A stretch of DNA of 64,000 bases, from NCBI GenBank assembly GCA_029204225.1, contig CM055104.1, forward strand, positions 54,026,965 to 54,090,964. The letters run 5' to 3'. A program made the translations under genes and the position numbers. Below the pieces are notes generated by a model, which worked only from the letters and a program-made list of their open reading frames with translations, made no database searches and was not told the DNA's origin. The stretch is from Diphasiastrum complanatum. Its lineage: Eukaryota; Streptophyta; Lycopodiopsida; Lycopodiales; Lycopodiaceae. This document shows positions 29,991-42,561 of the stretch, piece by piece. Within the stretch, counting starts at the first letter, position 1. Each line of letters starts with the position of its first letter.

Positions 29991-31194
29991 GTGCTAAAAA
30001 ATTCATCCCTCTGCGTGCCAGATGCATCCTCAGGTGTGTCAATTACAAAGTCTGGCTGGGAGTTTGGAGGCATCTAGGACTCCTCCAAGTTTGGGCCAAC
30101 ACCTGCAAAGAGACGACTAGAAAAATCATCAGTGCGTCCCCTCTTGGCTGGCGTTGCACTGTATTAAACATACGCTGCATGCTTGACTAGTGTTGTATAG
30201 TAACTAGTACCTAGTCCCAAGTGATCTTCACTTACGCAGGAAGGTGCAGCACTATTTTTTGATAGCAGAAATGTACTAGTGAAGTGAACCTCATCGACAA
30301 TAGAAGTTCACACCCTCCTTTGACCATACTCCTGAAAGCATGGAAAATTTCCATTGGCGGGAGGAGCACGGGGTAGTCAAGCTTCTACTTGATCGCTGAC
30401 GTAAGGGCAGTGTTGGCCCTTCCTCTTTTAGGAGTTTCTGACGAGACCAATCCCCCACTAGAAATAGCCCTAACATTGGTGCGTCTGCCAGGAGCCGACT
30501 CGAAAGGGGTCTATAGTTACTTGAAAGGAGATCAACCGGTTCACCAGCAAAGTTACCTTCTGATTTCCCCTGAAAGTACCTCAGCTAAGATGGTTTCACA
30601 CGACCACTCTATGTGCTGGTGGACCTACCCTTACTAAGAGAGTTGATAGAACAAAGTTGCAAGACACGGTCAACCAGAGTTGAATACAATTGGGCACTAT
30701 TTAGAAGATCGTTTGGAAGTCCTGAGATCCAAGATGTGGAGAGGAGGCCCGCGATCACAGCCATAGGACTACAGAACATAGTGAAACCTTGCCCCATACA
30801 AGCTATTGAACCCCGTCAAGGTAGGAACACACAAACCCAGGATGCCAGAAGGCTGCAACTCTTGTCGTCACCTCAATTAGGCTCAAAGAACACCAATCAC
30901 ACAAATAGAGAGGAGAATCACCATAGATGAAAAAGGTGGTGATAGAAAGGGGATGCCAAAAGAGGATCAAGGCTACACCCAATGTATCGAAAAAAAATCC
31001 AGCAAGCAATAGTTGAAGAGATCACCTCCAAAAAAAATGCAACTGCCCATAAGTCTAGCAAGCGATAGATGGCGAAGAAGCTGCCAAAACGTCCACCAAA
31101 TAAGGCAGCAAGTAACAGTGTTGTCCAATAGTAGTAGAAAATCAACCAAGCGATAGATGGAGCTATCATTTAGTCATTAGACAGGTTATGATTT
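29991..31194. other. Anonymous DNA, no gene recognised
   Basis: About 1.2 kb. The longest sensible frame is 30613-30930 (plus), with no recognisable domain. No LTR, TIR or RNA gene is seen. Probably old degraded repeat. Confidence 0.4.
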
Positions 31195-31351
31195 GGTATA
31201 GCTCGAGCTCTTCATGGGAGAACTTGTGCTATTGCTTTTCATTGATTATATCAAATGCTCTTTGCCATTCTTCATGGGAGATTGCTTGACTATGTATATA
31301 ATAGTCATATATGCTTCATCGATACAATATTCGTGAATTGAGTATATAGCT
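31195..31351 (+). repeat. Partial LTR related to T3 (element G)
   Basis: Shares the U5-like phrases gctcttc(a/g)tgggagaac and tatgcttcat(c/t)gat with the T3 5' LTR and ends directly before a PBS-like site. The left end is uncertain, since the first part of an LTR is not recognised. Confidence 0.5.
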
Positions 31352-31363
31352 TGGTATTAGAGC
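31352..31363 (+). promoter_or_regulatory. Diverged primer-binding site of element G
   Basis: TGGTATTAGAGC differs at one base from the initiator tRNA-Met PBS used by T1-T3. Confidence 0.6.
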
Positions 31364-33205
31364 ACTTTGTTGGGCAGATTTGACTTTTTGGAGGGTGGCA
31401 CGATCGTCTTTGTGGCATTCCTAATCTTTTCTTGGCTAATGCCCTACTTCAAGAAGATTTTGATAGCACTTTCTTGACCACTCACTTGCTGGATCTCTCT
31501 ATTTTTTTTAGGGTTTTTGTGATAGCAAACTTGAACACACTAGCCTAGTTGCAACTAGTTAAACTAGTCTATCACGCACGAAATAGATATTGTACATTGT
31601 CCCAAAGTGATATCGTTTGCTGGATTTTTTGTCATACTTGGGCAGCTTACTTCTTTACTTTGTGCTCCCTTTTGTGGTGATTTTTTCAGCCTTCACTTGC
31701 TTCATTTGAGTGCTGATTAGAGCCTGCATTGAGGTGACGACTACCATCCTCTCCCTCAGAGTTTGTGCTTTGTCCGCATTCCATGTTCATTTGAATCATT
31801 CTATATTGGTTCTGTCCGTTTTTTTAATTTATTCTTTAATTTTTTCTTTTGTCGTTTTTTGTTGTGCATGGTATTCTTTTTTGTTCTTTTTTTTCCCATA
31901 GTGGCAAACATATGTCGATTCGCACCCATCTATCTCTGAGTGGCATGTCTTTGTAAAAGTGGCATCACCTACTTATGTTATCCAATGACGAGCCTGCTTC
32001 TAATAATCCTTCTATACATGAGATTAGCTTCATAGATATTGAGAGTGATATTGATGGGCATTCTTCCGAGTCTATTTTTGAGTCACCTTGTGACCTTCCT
32101 TCTACGAGCGAGGTTGAGTGATATTGTGAGGATGAGAGATTGATAGTATCACATAGAGTGAGACTCACTGTCACACAGTGAGAGCGATTCACATATACAA
32201 GTTGATGCTATAATAGTGTCATAGATTAGCTACAAGTTGATGTTGCATGCTTTGATATCATGCAGATGATGTTTCATGCCTTGATGCTAATGTCGAGTGC
32301 CTTGGTGCTGCTTCGAGCTGCCTTGACCTTGATTTTGAGGACTTTCCTCATTTCTTTCCTACTATATCCATTGAGCTTGAGCATTGTTTAGTTGCTATTC
32401 TTGGTTCCATTGTTTCGATTGCTTCAACTATTCCAATTGCTTCAGTTGCTACAAAGGCAGATATGGGTGACTTGTTGGTGGAGTTGCTTACGTTCTGCAT
32501 CATACTAGGTACTATGAGGGAATATATCATAGGATGGCTTAAAAGACTTAAAAGGGAAGGAGACTAAAGTGACGATATGGAGTGGAGATGAAAGAAAGGT
32601 AGCTCATGTACCAAGGGAGTTGTCATAGGGCATGCAAGACAATAAAGAGAGAAGAGAGTCCAAGTATAGTGTGGTGTAGTAGTGGGCAAAAATATATCGC
32701 AACATGTGGTGGGTCAGTGAAGAAACTAGAGCTAGATGCAAATGGAATAGGTCGAGTTTGAATGAAAGGTATGAGCGATAAAAAGGGCTGGTAGCAAAGA
32801 TAATGAAATCATAAATGTATGAAAGACATGAGAGTGATCCCGTGAGATAGTCAACTATGTTGTGACCATCACTGTGTCAGTGACAAGTGAAATCACCTAA
32901 TGAAGACCAACTATAAAGGCCACTATAAATGACCATCTCATGAGACTCTCTTAGATGTAAACCATGCTCTCATATGTTATAATCGAACCCATCTTTTTTG
33001 TTGATACTCTATGGGTACCTAACCCGACCTCATCAACCGCATATAGACACAATGGGTCTATGTCAATATCGTGGATAACTATCTTCTTGGATGAATTGAT
33101 GGCATTGAAATCCCCAAAAAGTAAGACTATTTGTTACTTTAAAAAATTAGGTGATAATCGTAGAGATGTCATCATAGGGAGATAAGTCAATGGATCTAGC
33201 CATCA
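31364..33205 (+). other. Internal remnant of element G, no clear domain
   Basis: About 1.8 kb after the PBS without a recognisable gag or pol motif. Short open stretches at about 31985-32120 (acidic, FIDIESDIDGHSSESIFES) and 32260-32565 are visible but not identified. It might be a non-autonomous LTR element or a decayed leader. T3 is inserted at its right end. Confidence 0.35.
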
Positions 33206-33210
33206 CATCT
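33206..33210. repeat. Target duplication of T3, left copy
   Basis: CATCT directly before the T3 5' LTR. The partner is AGATG at 45864-45868, the same 5-mer on the other strand, next to the T3 3' LTR 12 kb away. Confidence 0.75.
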
Positions 33211-33663
33211 AGTTACGGACTACAGGATACAGGCCTACTGGGCTACTCTGCATATATTCCGTAGGCCTCTTTACATTTACTGTTGGTTATGTATATTTCT
33301 GGTTAAGCATTTTATATTAGTCATGTACAGGCCCCTGAGCTTATGACCCGCACTGGGTCCTTTTTTATGACATTGATTGGCCTTGGGCCCTTATTATATG
33401 GTTATATGTGGAGTGGGGGCCCGTAGGAGGGCGCACTATTTTCCCTCCACATTTTGCCTCCCTTTACTTTTGAATTCCTATTTTAGGGTTCATTGGTAGG
33501 GTATTTATAGGGGCATTTGTACACTCATTTTTCAAATTATTGATTGGTATTGCTTGGGCTCTTCGTGGGAGAACCTAGTGTCTTGTCTATTGCTTGTAGG
33601 GCTTTAGTCTATTGCTGTCTTTTATGCTTCATTGATTCAACACTTAAGATTTAGATCATAACT
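33211..33663 (+). repeat. 5' LTR of T3
   Basis: A 453-bp LTR starting AGTTACGGACTACAGG and ending CATAACT. It is related to but diverged from the T1/T2 LTRs, and matches 45869-46333. Confidence 0.9.
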
Positions 33664-33675
33664 TGGTATCAGAGC
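33664..33675 (+). promoter_or_regulatory. Primer-binding site of T3
   Basis: TGGTATCAGAGC abutting the LTR; initiator tRNA-Met type. Confidence 0.92.
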
Positions 33676-33979
33676 ACTTTCCTGATTGCTGAATTTCAGA
33701 TCTGATTTTTTGATTGGGTGCCCATTTTCCTTGCTGATTTTTCTCTCTTTGCTGAGGGCTTTCGTCTCTTTGCTTCAGCAACATTCAGCACGGTTTGGAG
33801 GAGGACCAACTCCCATCAGAGCATTTTCCTTGGCGGAGCTTTAGCAGATAGTTAGCGGAAGTACTTCCGCTAAATTTGGCGGCCAGATATTTTTTTTTTT
33901 TTTTTTTTTTTGGGGAAATTATTTCCAGCGCACGAGTTCCAAATCCTTTTCCCTCTTTTTTTTTTTGAATCCTCCACTT

Positions 33980-34200
33980 GATTCAACGAGAGGGTTCCCA
34001 GCCACCTTTTCAGCATTGATTGGAGGCTGTCCAGCGCCCTACTTCATCACATTTTTCAGCCATTGTTCCAGCAGAGTTTCAGCCATATTTCAGTTTTGAT
34101 TGGAGGCTGTCCATCGCCCTATTTCATCACGTTTTCCACAGATTTCCAGCCATATTTTCAGCATTGATTGGAGGCTGTCCAGCGCCCACTTTCATTCTCC
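33980..34200 (+). repeat. Tandem repeat in T3 leader
   Basis: Three copies of ttgattggaggctgtccagcg with following ccctatttcatcac-type sequence, spaced about 65-85 bp. Related phrases occur in the T1 and T2 leaders, so this is a family feature of unknown role, perhaps packaging or dimer formation. Confidence 0.8.
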
Positions 34201-34422
34201 TTGTGGTCACATTTTCCAAACTCTTCGCACACGCTTGGAGCTCTATCGAGAGGTATCTTTGCTGGTTTTTCCTTGCTTTCCACACCTTTTCTTGACATTT
34301 GTCATTTTCTTTCTTGCTCTTAGTGTCGTTTGTGTACCTAAAGCGTATTTGGGGCGACAAAAGTCCGCTCCCTCCGATATTAAGCTTTTCTTACACTCTC
34401 TTCACTTCCTGCATTCCTTGAC

Positions 34423-34520
34423 CATGGATACTTCCCCTACATCTTCTGAGCCTCGCATACCGTCTTCCACTTACCTTGACGAAGTACGCCATGAATTCCG
34501 AGATGTAACATCACGAGAAA
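34423..34520 (+). pseudogene. T3 gag start
   Basis: Begins MDTSPTSSEPRIPSSTY and LDEVRHEFRDV, aligning with the T2 gag start (SGPLDEQFADMRDS). The frame runs into B1 sequence after about residue 30. Confidence 0.7.
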
Positions 34521-34537
34521 GTAACACTCCCTCCCCC

Positions 34538-35205
34538 TTAGGAACCATCTTGGTCCTCTAAGACAAAGTCTCGAAAAATCTTGCCAAGGACGCTGCCTCT
34601 TTCCCAAGTGGCATCCTCAACAGGCTGATCATTCCACTTGACCAGATATTCTCGGTATAGAGTATGATGAGTCTGCGTCTCTCTACTATCAAGAATCTCC
34701 TCTGGTTCATGTGGAGGTTGCTGAGGATCCAATGGGAGAACTAGAACACTGTCCCCTACCAGATTGTCTGATCTGGTTAAGGCTTTTCGTAACTGACTTA
34801 CATGAAAGACTGGAAAAACCTTACTGCTGTGTGGGAGTTCTAGTTCATAGGTGACCTCGCCTAGTCTCCTACTGATGGTAAAGGGACCACAATACCTTGG
34901 AGACAACTTAGCACACACTCCTGATTTGAGGGTTTTAGAGTCGACTGGGACTCTCAAGTAGACTTTCTCACCAGTGGAGAACTGCACATCCCGTCTGTGT
35001 GGATCTGCATAATGCCTGGCTCGATCCTGGGACTGCCTAATGCTACGCTTAGCATGTTCTATCATCTGGTTTAGGTCCTCTAAAAAGTTTCTGGCTGCTT
35101 CAACATTTTCTTGTTTAAACCCTACAGCTGTGGGTGATCGTGGCTGAAAACCATACATCAGCATAAATGGGCTGTATCCCGTAGCTGAATGTTTGGTACT
35201 GTTGT
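34538..35205 (-). pseudogene. B1 integrase C-terminus and chromodomain
   Basis: Reads [42 protein letters not shown], then the chromodomain YREYLVKWNDQPVEDATWE and the C-terminus. Open from Met 35164 (208 codons), but separated from pol by a frameshift near 35240. Nearly identical to B2 at 50339-50960. Confidence 0.9.
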
Positions 35206-35214
35206 AAGCAAACT

Positions 35215-37536
35215 CTAATATCGAGAGATACTCCTCCCGATTAGTATGCTTTTGCTGACGTATGCACGAAGCATATCCTCCAGCACTTGATTTACCGTCT
35301 CTGTTTGACCGTCCGTTTGTGGATGGTCGGTGGTACTCATATTAAGTTTAGTATGGAGATCATGGAATACTGCCCTCCAAAAATTTCCAGTAAACTTACT
35401 GTCCCGGTCGCTGACTATGTCGGAAGGTAGACCGTACAATTTAAATAGCCCGTCTACAAATAACCTCGCTAACTCTGGAGCTCTAACGGTTGTTTTGGTC
35501 GGAATGAAATGAGCAATTTTGGTCAGACGGTCAACTATGACCCATATAGCGTCATTACCGTTTTGGGTTTTAGGCAGGCCTACTATAAAATCCATGGAGA
35601 TACTCTCCCATTTACCAGCTGGTATTTCTAAGGGATGCAACAACCCTCCTGCCTTTAAACGCTCTGCTTTGTTTACTTGACATTTCTGACAACTGGTTAC
35701 ATACTGGTGGACGTTCTTTTTCATACTAAGCCAGAAAAATTGCCTACAAAGAAGCTCATAGGTCTTCTGTATGCCTGGGTGTCCCGCACTAGGATTGTCA
35801 TGACATTCATATACGACCTGCTGCATATAATCCTCTGAATTGGGGACACATACTCTATCTCTATAGAGCAAGTACTCATCCTGAATAGAATACTGTTTCC
35901 ATTTGAATCCTTGAGTCAACTGACCCTCAACCACTGGGGTTTGCTTGGGTAATACAGGCTCAGAATCCTCAACGTCATCTGACGACGTATACTCGGACTC
36001 ATCATCATCCTCAACGGAAGCTGCCGTATTCTTGGATGAACTAGCACCAACTCCGGGAAATGGTTCTGGAGTCTGTAACTGTCTGCTCTGGACTGAGTTC
36101 CAGATAGTAGAGAAGAATGCATCATGCTGGCATTTCCCTCTCAAGGACTCGAGTAACTCATTACAAATCTGAGTAAAACTCAGCTCGTTTATCATAGGCA
36201 TTCTGCTAAGGGCATCTGCTACTGTATTGAATTTTCCACGTCTATATCTGATAGACATGTCAAACTCTTGCATCAACTCTGCCCAACGAGCTTTCCGACC
36301 TCTAAGCTCAGGTTCATTGCAAAGGTATTTGAGACTCTCATGGTCTGTCAGGACCTCAAAGTTGGCACCATACAAATAATGCCTCCAAGTCTTAAGGGCA
36401 TGAACTATAGAACAAAGTTCCTTTTCATAGGCACTGTACCTAGTCTGAGCTGGCTCGAGTTTTTTACTCTCGAACGCAACTGGTCGCCCACCCTGAGTTA
36501 GCACAGCACCTACTGCAAAGTCGCTAGCATCTGTTTCGACCACAAATGGCTGATTGGGGTCGACGACCTTTAAAATTGGTGCTGTAGCTAAAGCTGTTTT
36601 GAGAGCATCAAAGCTCTCCTGTTGTACGGACTCCCAAATGACCTCCTTTCCCTTCCCCTTAAGAAGATTTGTCATGGGAACTGCTATCTGAGCATATGCC
36701 TTGACAAATCGTCTGTAATATCCCGCCAAACCAAGAAAGATCTGAAGTTCCAAAATATTCTGAGGTCTCAGCCAACTGAGTATGGCTTTAACCTTATTTG
36801 GGTCCATCTTAATCCCATCTGAAGAGATAATGTGACCCAAATATGCTACTTCTTCAACGAAGAATTCACACTTGGATTGTTTAGCATAAAGCTTATGCTT
36901 TATGAGCAGTCGAAACACCTTTCTGAGGTGTTTTAGATGCTCCTTCCTCATTTTGCTGTAGACGAGGATGTCATCTAAAAATACGACTACAAACTTACCC
37001 AAGTATGGTCTGAGGACACTGTTCATCAAGGTCATAAAGGTAGTTGGAGCATTTGTGAGCCCAAATGGCATCACCTTAAACTCATAATGACCATGACAAG
37101 TCCTAAAAGCTGTTTTCGGGACATCTTCCGACTTTTTACGGACTTGATGATATCCCGATCTGAGGTCTATTTTACTGAAAAACTTAACCCCGTCGAGTTG
37201 ATCAAACAACTCGTCTGCTCGAGGCATAGGATACTTATTCTTAATTGTGACTTTATTGAGGGCTCTGTAATCTATGCAAAGACGCATAGGCCCCTCTTTC
37301 TTTTTCACCAAAAGGATTGGTGAGGCCCATGGTGAACTACTGGTCTGAATTTGGCCTTTCCCAAGATAATTTTTTAACTGCCTAGGTATTTCTTCATCCT
37401 CTGTTCGGCTGACCCGATACGGGGGTTTAGAAGCAGGTGCTGTACCTGGCACTAGGTTTATTACATGATCTACCTCTCTGCTAGGTGGCAAACCATGTGG
37501 CAAATCTTCAGGAAAAACATCTTCAAATTTAGACAA
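35215..37536 (-). CDS. B1 Pol: RT, RNase H, integrase
   Basis: A 773-codon open frame. [38 protein letters not shown] (LDD variant of the YxDD box). RNase [37 protein letters not shown]. Integrase: H...H with [48 protein letters not shown]. The D-D-E triad appears complete. The frame begins inside pol because a TAG (at about 37561-37563) separates it from the protease ORF. Confidence 0.92.
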   Translation of the reverse strand: MSKFEDVFPEDLPHGLPPSREVDHVINLVPGTAPASKPPYRVSRTEDEEIPRQLKNYLGKGQIQTSSSPWASPILLVKKKEGPMRLCIDYRALNKVTIKNKYPMPRADELFDQLDGVKFFSKIDLRSGYHQVRKKSEDVPKTAFRTCHGHYEFKVMPFGLTNAPTTFMTLMNSVLRPYLGKFVVVFLDDILVYSKMRKEHLKHLRKVFRLLIKHKLYAKQSKCEFFVEEVAYLGHIISSDGIKMDPNKVKAILSWLRPQNILELQIFLGLAGYYRRFVKAYAQIAVPMTNLLKGKGKEVIWESVQQESFDALKTALATAPILKVVDPNQPFVVETDASDFAVGAVLTQGGRPVAFESKKLEPAQTRYSAYEKELCSIVHALKTWRHYLYGANFEVLTDHESLKYLCNEPELRGRKARWAELMQEFDMSIRYRRGKFNTVADALSRMPMINELSFTQICNELLESLRGKCQHDAFFSTIWNSVQSRQLQTPEPFPGVGASSSKNTAASVEDDDESEYTSSDDVEDSEPVLPKQTPVVEGQLTQGFKWKQYSIQDEYLLYRDRVCVPNSEDYMQQVVYECHDNPSAGHPGIQKTYELLCRQFFWLSMKKNVHQYVTSCQKCQVNKAERLKAGGLLHPLEIPAGKWESISMDFIVGLPKTQNGNDAIWVIVDRLTKIAHFIPTKTTVRAPELARLFVDGLFKLYGLPSDIVSDRDSKFTGNFWRAVFHDLHTKLNMSTTDHPQTDGQTETVNQVLEDMLRAYVSKSILIGRSISRY

Positions 37537-37560
37537 TAAAGTTCCTAATTTACTGATTTT

Positions 37561-38148
37561 CTACTGTAAAGAACTGGAAATAGAATCTTCAGGGGTAAAC
37601 TGAAAGTCACATAAGAATACCTGATGGTCGTCGTCTCCGATTAGCTGACAGAGCTCTGAACTGCAGACCATAGGGCTGTTGGGAACATCATGCTCCCCAT
37701 GCAACTGGATCTCTCGGCCTTTATGCTGAAAGCTGAGGATGTTCTCCTGATAATTTCTGTGGAGGGAAGGTCCTAAACTGTAGAGCCAATCTCTCCCGAG
37801 AACAATGTCTGTGCGATACAGGTGCATTATCTGAAAGTTTATTTCATCTTGGTACCCCTGAATACCAAGATTTAAGCTACTTACCATAGTTTCCCAGATT
37901 TTCTTATCTTCACCCTTAGCTAGTGAAACTATGTACCTATGCTGACTAGGTACTTCTGGAAGTTTAAGTTTTTTAACCAGGGTGTAGTTGATGAAATTAT
38001 GGGTTGCCCCATCATCAACCATAACTCTAACTAACTGGTTACCAACTTGCCCATGCATACGTACTAGGTCATGCGCCCCAAAGTTGAAGGGTCTCACTAG
38101 CATTGCAGAGGTCAGCTGGCAACAGTGTTCATGATGTTCATGATACAC
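37561..38148 (-). pseudogene. B1 aspartic protease region
   Basis: Retropepsin-like domain with the active site VDDGATHNFI (D-x-G form common in plant Ty3 elements), followed by IVLGRDWLYSLG, the second protease signature. It matures Gag-Pol. It is separated from gag by stops and from RT by one stop, so the original polyprotein is broken. A partial second copy is in B2 (49420-49829). Confidence 0.88.
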
Positions 38149-38205
38149 TTTGATCTCGGAAACTGCCGAGTCACTGGGGAAACTTACAGTCTGAACAAGA
38201 TGAAC

Positions 38206-39307
38206 TTATTTCTTATCTTTTTTATCTTTCTTAGTGAAAGGCCCCTTGGGACACTGTCTGACTGTGTGTCCCTTGCCCATACACACAAAGCACAAACATT
38301 CTTGTTTGGCTTTCTCAAAATCTTCTAGTTTTAAGGGCTGTATGAGTGGAGGGCGTTTTTGAGGAGTTTCACCTTTAATTTTATCTTCTTTCTTTCTTTT
38401 TAAAAATTTCTTTTTAAATTGAAATTCTTTCAGAGGAGGCTGCTCAGAAAGGGGCTGTTGTCTCGCCCTCTTCCTACCCACTGAATCATCATAGATTTGA
38501 GCATATCTGAGAGCATGCTCCAGGGTAGTACATGAGTTTTCTGGACCTCTACTTTATATTCATCTGTGAGGCCACGGACAAATCCCCTGATTTTCTGATA
38601 ATCATCCATATTTTTTAATTTTTAAAATTGCTTCTCGATACTGCGAGATATATTGGATTAGGGACTTGTCCATTACTGTTCTCTCCCAGGCTTCCCATGC
38701 TCTATCAAGTTCATTTTCTGGTAGGAATTCTCTTAGGAAAGCTTCTTCAAAGGCCTTCCATGACCGGGGAGTCTGCCCAGTCTCTTGGAGATTTAACCAC
38801 CACTTATAGGCCATGGGCCCTAAGGAAAGACTGGCCTCTATTGCTTGCAAATGGTCAGGGGTCTGTTTAAGAGCATGAATGTTGTTCCCTTTGCTGAGGA
38901 AGGTTTGCAGAATGTCTGCATTTCTATCCTTCTCTTCCCCAATAAAAGTAGGAGGCACTGGGGTGAGACTGCATAGGCTCACCCGAAACTGATGGAAGTG
39001 GAGAAGGGGACAACTGAGAAGTGGAGAGAAGGCTTCCTATCGCGGAACTCAAAATCAAACTTTTGAGTTCAGCGAAAGAGTCGTCCACACTGGACTTGAA
39101 ATTGGCTAATGCCAACTTCAGTTCATCCACCTCTGTTACCAAGTGGAGAAACTGCTCCTTGGTAACCAATTCGTCGAGTTCTTCGGCGAATTGTTCCTGT
39201 TCTTCAACTTCCATTGATTCTTTCCCTTTACTGAACCTCAGAGATTCCGTTTCTAATTCATCAATGCCTCTTGTCAGGGGTTGATCAGATCTCGGAGAAG
39301 TGGTCAT
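38206..39307 (-). pseudogene. B1 gag
   Basis: From Met 39307 (MTTSPRSDQPL) an acidic, coiled N-terminus, a frameshift near 38960, the capsid core (LSLGPMAYKWWLNLQ, WKAFEEAFLREFLP), another break near 38600-38480, then a basic stretch and the CCHC knuckle CFVCMGKGHTVRQC (38206-38481). All expected gag parts are present but in three frames. Confidence 0.85.
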
Positions 39308-40186
39308 TTTCAGAGATAGAAATAGATTGCCTGACGTTTCCTTTCAAAAAAAAGTCAAAAGACTAATTTATAACTGTACAAAGAGGGAAAGTAGACTTAA
39401 CTGTTTCTGAGGACTGTGCTATTAAAGAAAATACAAAGAGGAACCCTCTTAGCTCTTTTACCCAAATTTTCAGACCTGCTGTTCCGGAAAATCCCAGTTT
39501 GAAGCTCCAAAATGGTACCAAAATTTTCGGTTTCTTGAGTAGAGTAGCTTGCTGATCTGATTGCAGATGTGGGGCTCCAACAAACTGAGTAAAGACCAAA
39601 AAAATGCAAGAAAAAATCCGGAATTCTGATGTCCCTGTCCTTGCTGATTGGACAGCAACTAAGTTGGTCCCAAAAAACTAAATTTGAAGCCAAAACTCAC
39701 TTCCAGATTCTGGATTTTTGATGGCACCCTGCTCGCTGATCTGTAGCAAGAAAGTTTGAGGCCCAAACTTCTGAAATTGACAAAATTCAGGGATCAAATT
39801 TCACTCTTTCTCTTCCCTGTCCAGCGTGGCCCTGCTAGGGATTTTTGCCTTGAACTCCCCTCAGACTTGCTCAGATTTCACTGAGAAATCAAAAGTAGGT
39901 CACTGATTCCACAGCGATGGATCTGCTCGCTGCTTTCTGCTCTAATTCCTCTCTGAAATCTACAAATAGATCTCTGAAATCAGAGTTAGATTGTTGCTTT
40001 TCCAGCAATTTACTTGTGCAAGAAAATCTACCTTCAAAATCGTGGAAATTCCCCCAAATTCAGATGAATAGGAGGCTGTTCCTACAACGACTCTCCTCCT
40101 CTATGCTTTTCTGAGAATCTCTGGAATGTTTCCTATCTTCTGATAGCTTTTTCTACTGCTGCTACTTGGCTCCCAAAGTTGGAGAT
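39308..40186 (-). other. B1 untranslated leader
   Basis: About 880 bp between PBS and gag with only chance ORFs. Confidence 0.6.
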
Positions 40187-40187
40187 G

Positions 40188-40199
40188 GCCCTGATACCA
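40188..40199 (-). promoter_or_regulatory. Primer-binding site of B1
   Basis: TGGTATCAGGGC on the minus strand, one base from the LTR; one change from the initiator tRNA-Met type. Confidence 0.85.
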
Positions 40200-40200
40200 G

Positions 40201-40549
40201 TGTAATATGTCCTAACACCACAGTAGGGCAAACACTAACTGAACCACCCAGCCTTGCCTACTCCCTGATATGGAGCAAGCCCCTCCTAGCCCAGTGTGAG
40301 GCCTGGTAGCATGCATACTGCCAAGTGTCGGCCACGTGGCTCTGACGTGGCCGACTGCACGTCGGGACCCAACGTGGGGCCCTATCCTGCTGACAGGGTC
40401 CCTAGGCTGTGTTAGGCTCGCCATGGCTATGGACTGTGCAGGGGCACACTATCTTGCCCTGTTGGTCATGTACACTGGACACGGCCTTGACTGTGGTATC
40501 TGGCCTCTTGTGTTCTCTAGGGCTCGGCACTGGTTACATGCTCGTAACA
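40201..40549 (-). repeat. 5' LTR of B1
   Basis: 349 bp, TGTTACGAGC...ATATTACA in element orientation. Matches the B2 3' LTR at 50977-51334. It abuts C at 40550. Confidence 0.92.
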
Positions 40550-41790
40550 TGTACCAAACCTTCTCTATCAAACTTACAAGTTTTTGGATGTACTGCTTTT
40601 GCCCAGATACAGCGTGATCTCAGGAAGGAGCTCGACTTCCAGAGTATCAAAATGTATTTTCATCAGCTACACTACTTCAGATGATGCCTATAAGTTGCTC
40701 GATCCCATCGAGTCGAAGATATTCACTAGCCGGGATGTCATCTGCATCGAAGATCAGTTTCAAGACCTCAAAGGAAAAGATAGTACCCATGTAGCCAACC
40801 TGTCAGATTCTCCTGACATATTGAACTTTCTAGTTCCTCAGTCGACTATTCCCATTGAAGGTCCAAGCTCATCTACTCTCGACGAACAACATATGAACGT
40901 CGAATGAGAAGATGATGATGTTGCAGTTCAGCAACTACAGTATGATGGAAATGATCAACTTCCTCTATTACCTAGAAGATCTTCAAGAGCAAGCAGACCA
41001 CCTAACCGGTATATTGACAAGTCTGCAGCCTATCTTGTCCACGAGCCGGCGACTGTCCAAGAGGCACTCAGTCAGCCCAATTCAGATCTCTGGAGAGAAG
41101 CTATGGATAAATAGTATTAATCTCTTATCAAGAACCAAACATGGACAATTGTCGAATTACCTACTAGCAGAAACGTAGTTGATTGCAAATGGATTTTCAA
41201 ACTCAAGTACAATGTAGATGGAAGCATCGACAGGAGAAAGGCACGACTTGTCGCCAGAGGATTTTCTCAGGTATACAACGTCGATTGCATTGAGAACTTC
41301 AGTCCAGTAGTCAAGCATTCTTCTATTCGACTTTTGCTATCATTTGCCGCTGCAGCAAATTTGGAAATACATCAAATGCATGTACAGACAACATATCTCA
41401 ATGGAGTTATTGAAGAAGACATTTACATGGTGCAACCTGAAGGTTATATTATCGAGGGTAAACACAATCATGTGTGTAAACTCCATAAGGCACTTTATGG
41501 CATGAAGCAATCTACTCGAGCATGGTTTCAAAGGATCATTACTTTCCTTATTGATCACGGCTACATGCCAAGCTCTTCAGATTCTAATGTCTACTTCAAA
41601 GTAGTGCAGCATTCTTTTATCATTATCACTCTATATGTGGATGATACATTGCTTTTCAGCAACAGTACCAATCTGATAAAAGAGGCCAAGACAATGCTAT
41701 CTTCTGAATTCGACATGACCAATCTGGACGAAGCTCATTTCTGCCTTGGTATACAAATCCACAGAGACAGGAAACAGAAGTTGGTCTAAA
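40550..41790 (+). pseudogene. C integrase tail and reverse transcriptase
   Basis: Begins KPSLSNLQVFGCTAF (end of copia integrase), then SRRSSRASRPPNRY-type linker in a shifted frame and the RT: NVVDCKWIFKLKYN, RRKARLVARGFSQ, FSPVVKHSSIRLLL, LHKALYGMKQSTRAW, ITLYVDDTLLFS (motif C, YVDD), FCLGIQIHRD. Frame changes occur near 40680, 40910 and 41110, and a stop near 41788. The RT core 41160-41787 stays open. Confidence 0.88.
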
Positions 41791-42519
41791 TTACACAACA
41801 GAGGTACATCTACAACATGTTAGTCAGATATAATCTGATTAATTGCAAGTTAGCTCTCTCACCAATGAAACCAGGTCTCAAATTGTCAAAGGACTAGTGT
41901 CCTCAAACAATTCAAGAGAAGCATCAGATGCGTCTATTATAGGATCTCTTATGTACGCCATGATCTGTACCAGGCCAGACATAGCTTTTGCAGTCAGCTC
42001 TCTCAGTCAATTTATGAGTAACCCTAGTGTAACAGTCATGAGATATCTTCGAGCTACTATGGACTTTTGCATTTATTATGGAGCAGTCGGGAACAACAAA
42101 CTCAATCTACTCAGTGGTTACAAAGATGCAAGTTGGGCAGGAGATGTAGACACTCGTGAATCCACTTCCGGATTTACATTCTTCCTCAACAATGGTCCAA
42201 TTTCCTGGAACAGTCGCAAGCAATCTTCGATAGCTCTATTTCCACTGAATCAGAGTATATCGCAGCCTCTCAAGCTACAAAGGAAGCAATTTGGTTGAGG
42301 AACTTACTCTCAGATATCGGTCTGAATCAATATGCTCCGACGACATTATTTTGTGATAATCAAAGTGCCATTGCCTTGTCAGCCAACCCTAGGTTTCATT
42401 CCAGGAGTAAGCACATTGAACTCAAGTATCACTTTGTCAGAAGCAAATTTCTCAACAAGGACGTAGACTTGCAGTACTGTAGAACGCAAGATATGACAGA
42501 AGGTTTTGTGCAGAACTAA
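41791..42519 (+). pseudogene. C RNase H
   Basis: Reads GSLMYAMICTRPDIAFAVS, YKDASWAGDVDTRESTSGF, ISWNSRKQSSIAL; then an indel near 42235 and TESEYIAASQATKEAIW and LFCDNQSAIALS, SKHIELKYHFVR. This is the copia RNase H with its D-E-D residues split by the frameshift. Confidence 0.87.
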
Positions 42520-42552
42520 GTTTAAAGGTCAAGGCATTCATGGATTCAAATC

Positions 42553-42560
42553 AAGGGGGA
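42553..42560 (+). promoter_or_regulatory. Polypurine tract of C
   Basis: AAGGGGGA just before the 3' LTR. Confidence 0.8.
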
Positions 42561-42561
42561 G

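Larger units (their letters stand above)
33211..34520 (+). mobile_element. Ty3 chromovirus T3, left (5') part
   Basis: 5' LTR (33211-33663), PBS, leader and first ~30 codons of gag. It stops near 34520, where the opposite-strand element B1 begins. The rest of T3 is at 45869-49408 in inverted orientation; the LTRs match and the target duplications agree. Confidence 0.85.
34521..40549 (-). mobile_element. Ty3 chromovirus B1, 3' LTR missing
   Basis: Minus-strand element with 5' LTR (40201-40549), PBS, gag, protease, RT, RNase H, integrase, chromodomain and PPT. Only the first few bases of the 3' LTR remain (gtaaca near 34521-34526), next to T3 gag. The right flank is the 3' half of Ty1 element C. 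It is a different family from T1-T3, with LTR ends TG...CA. Confidence 0.92.
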
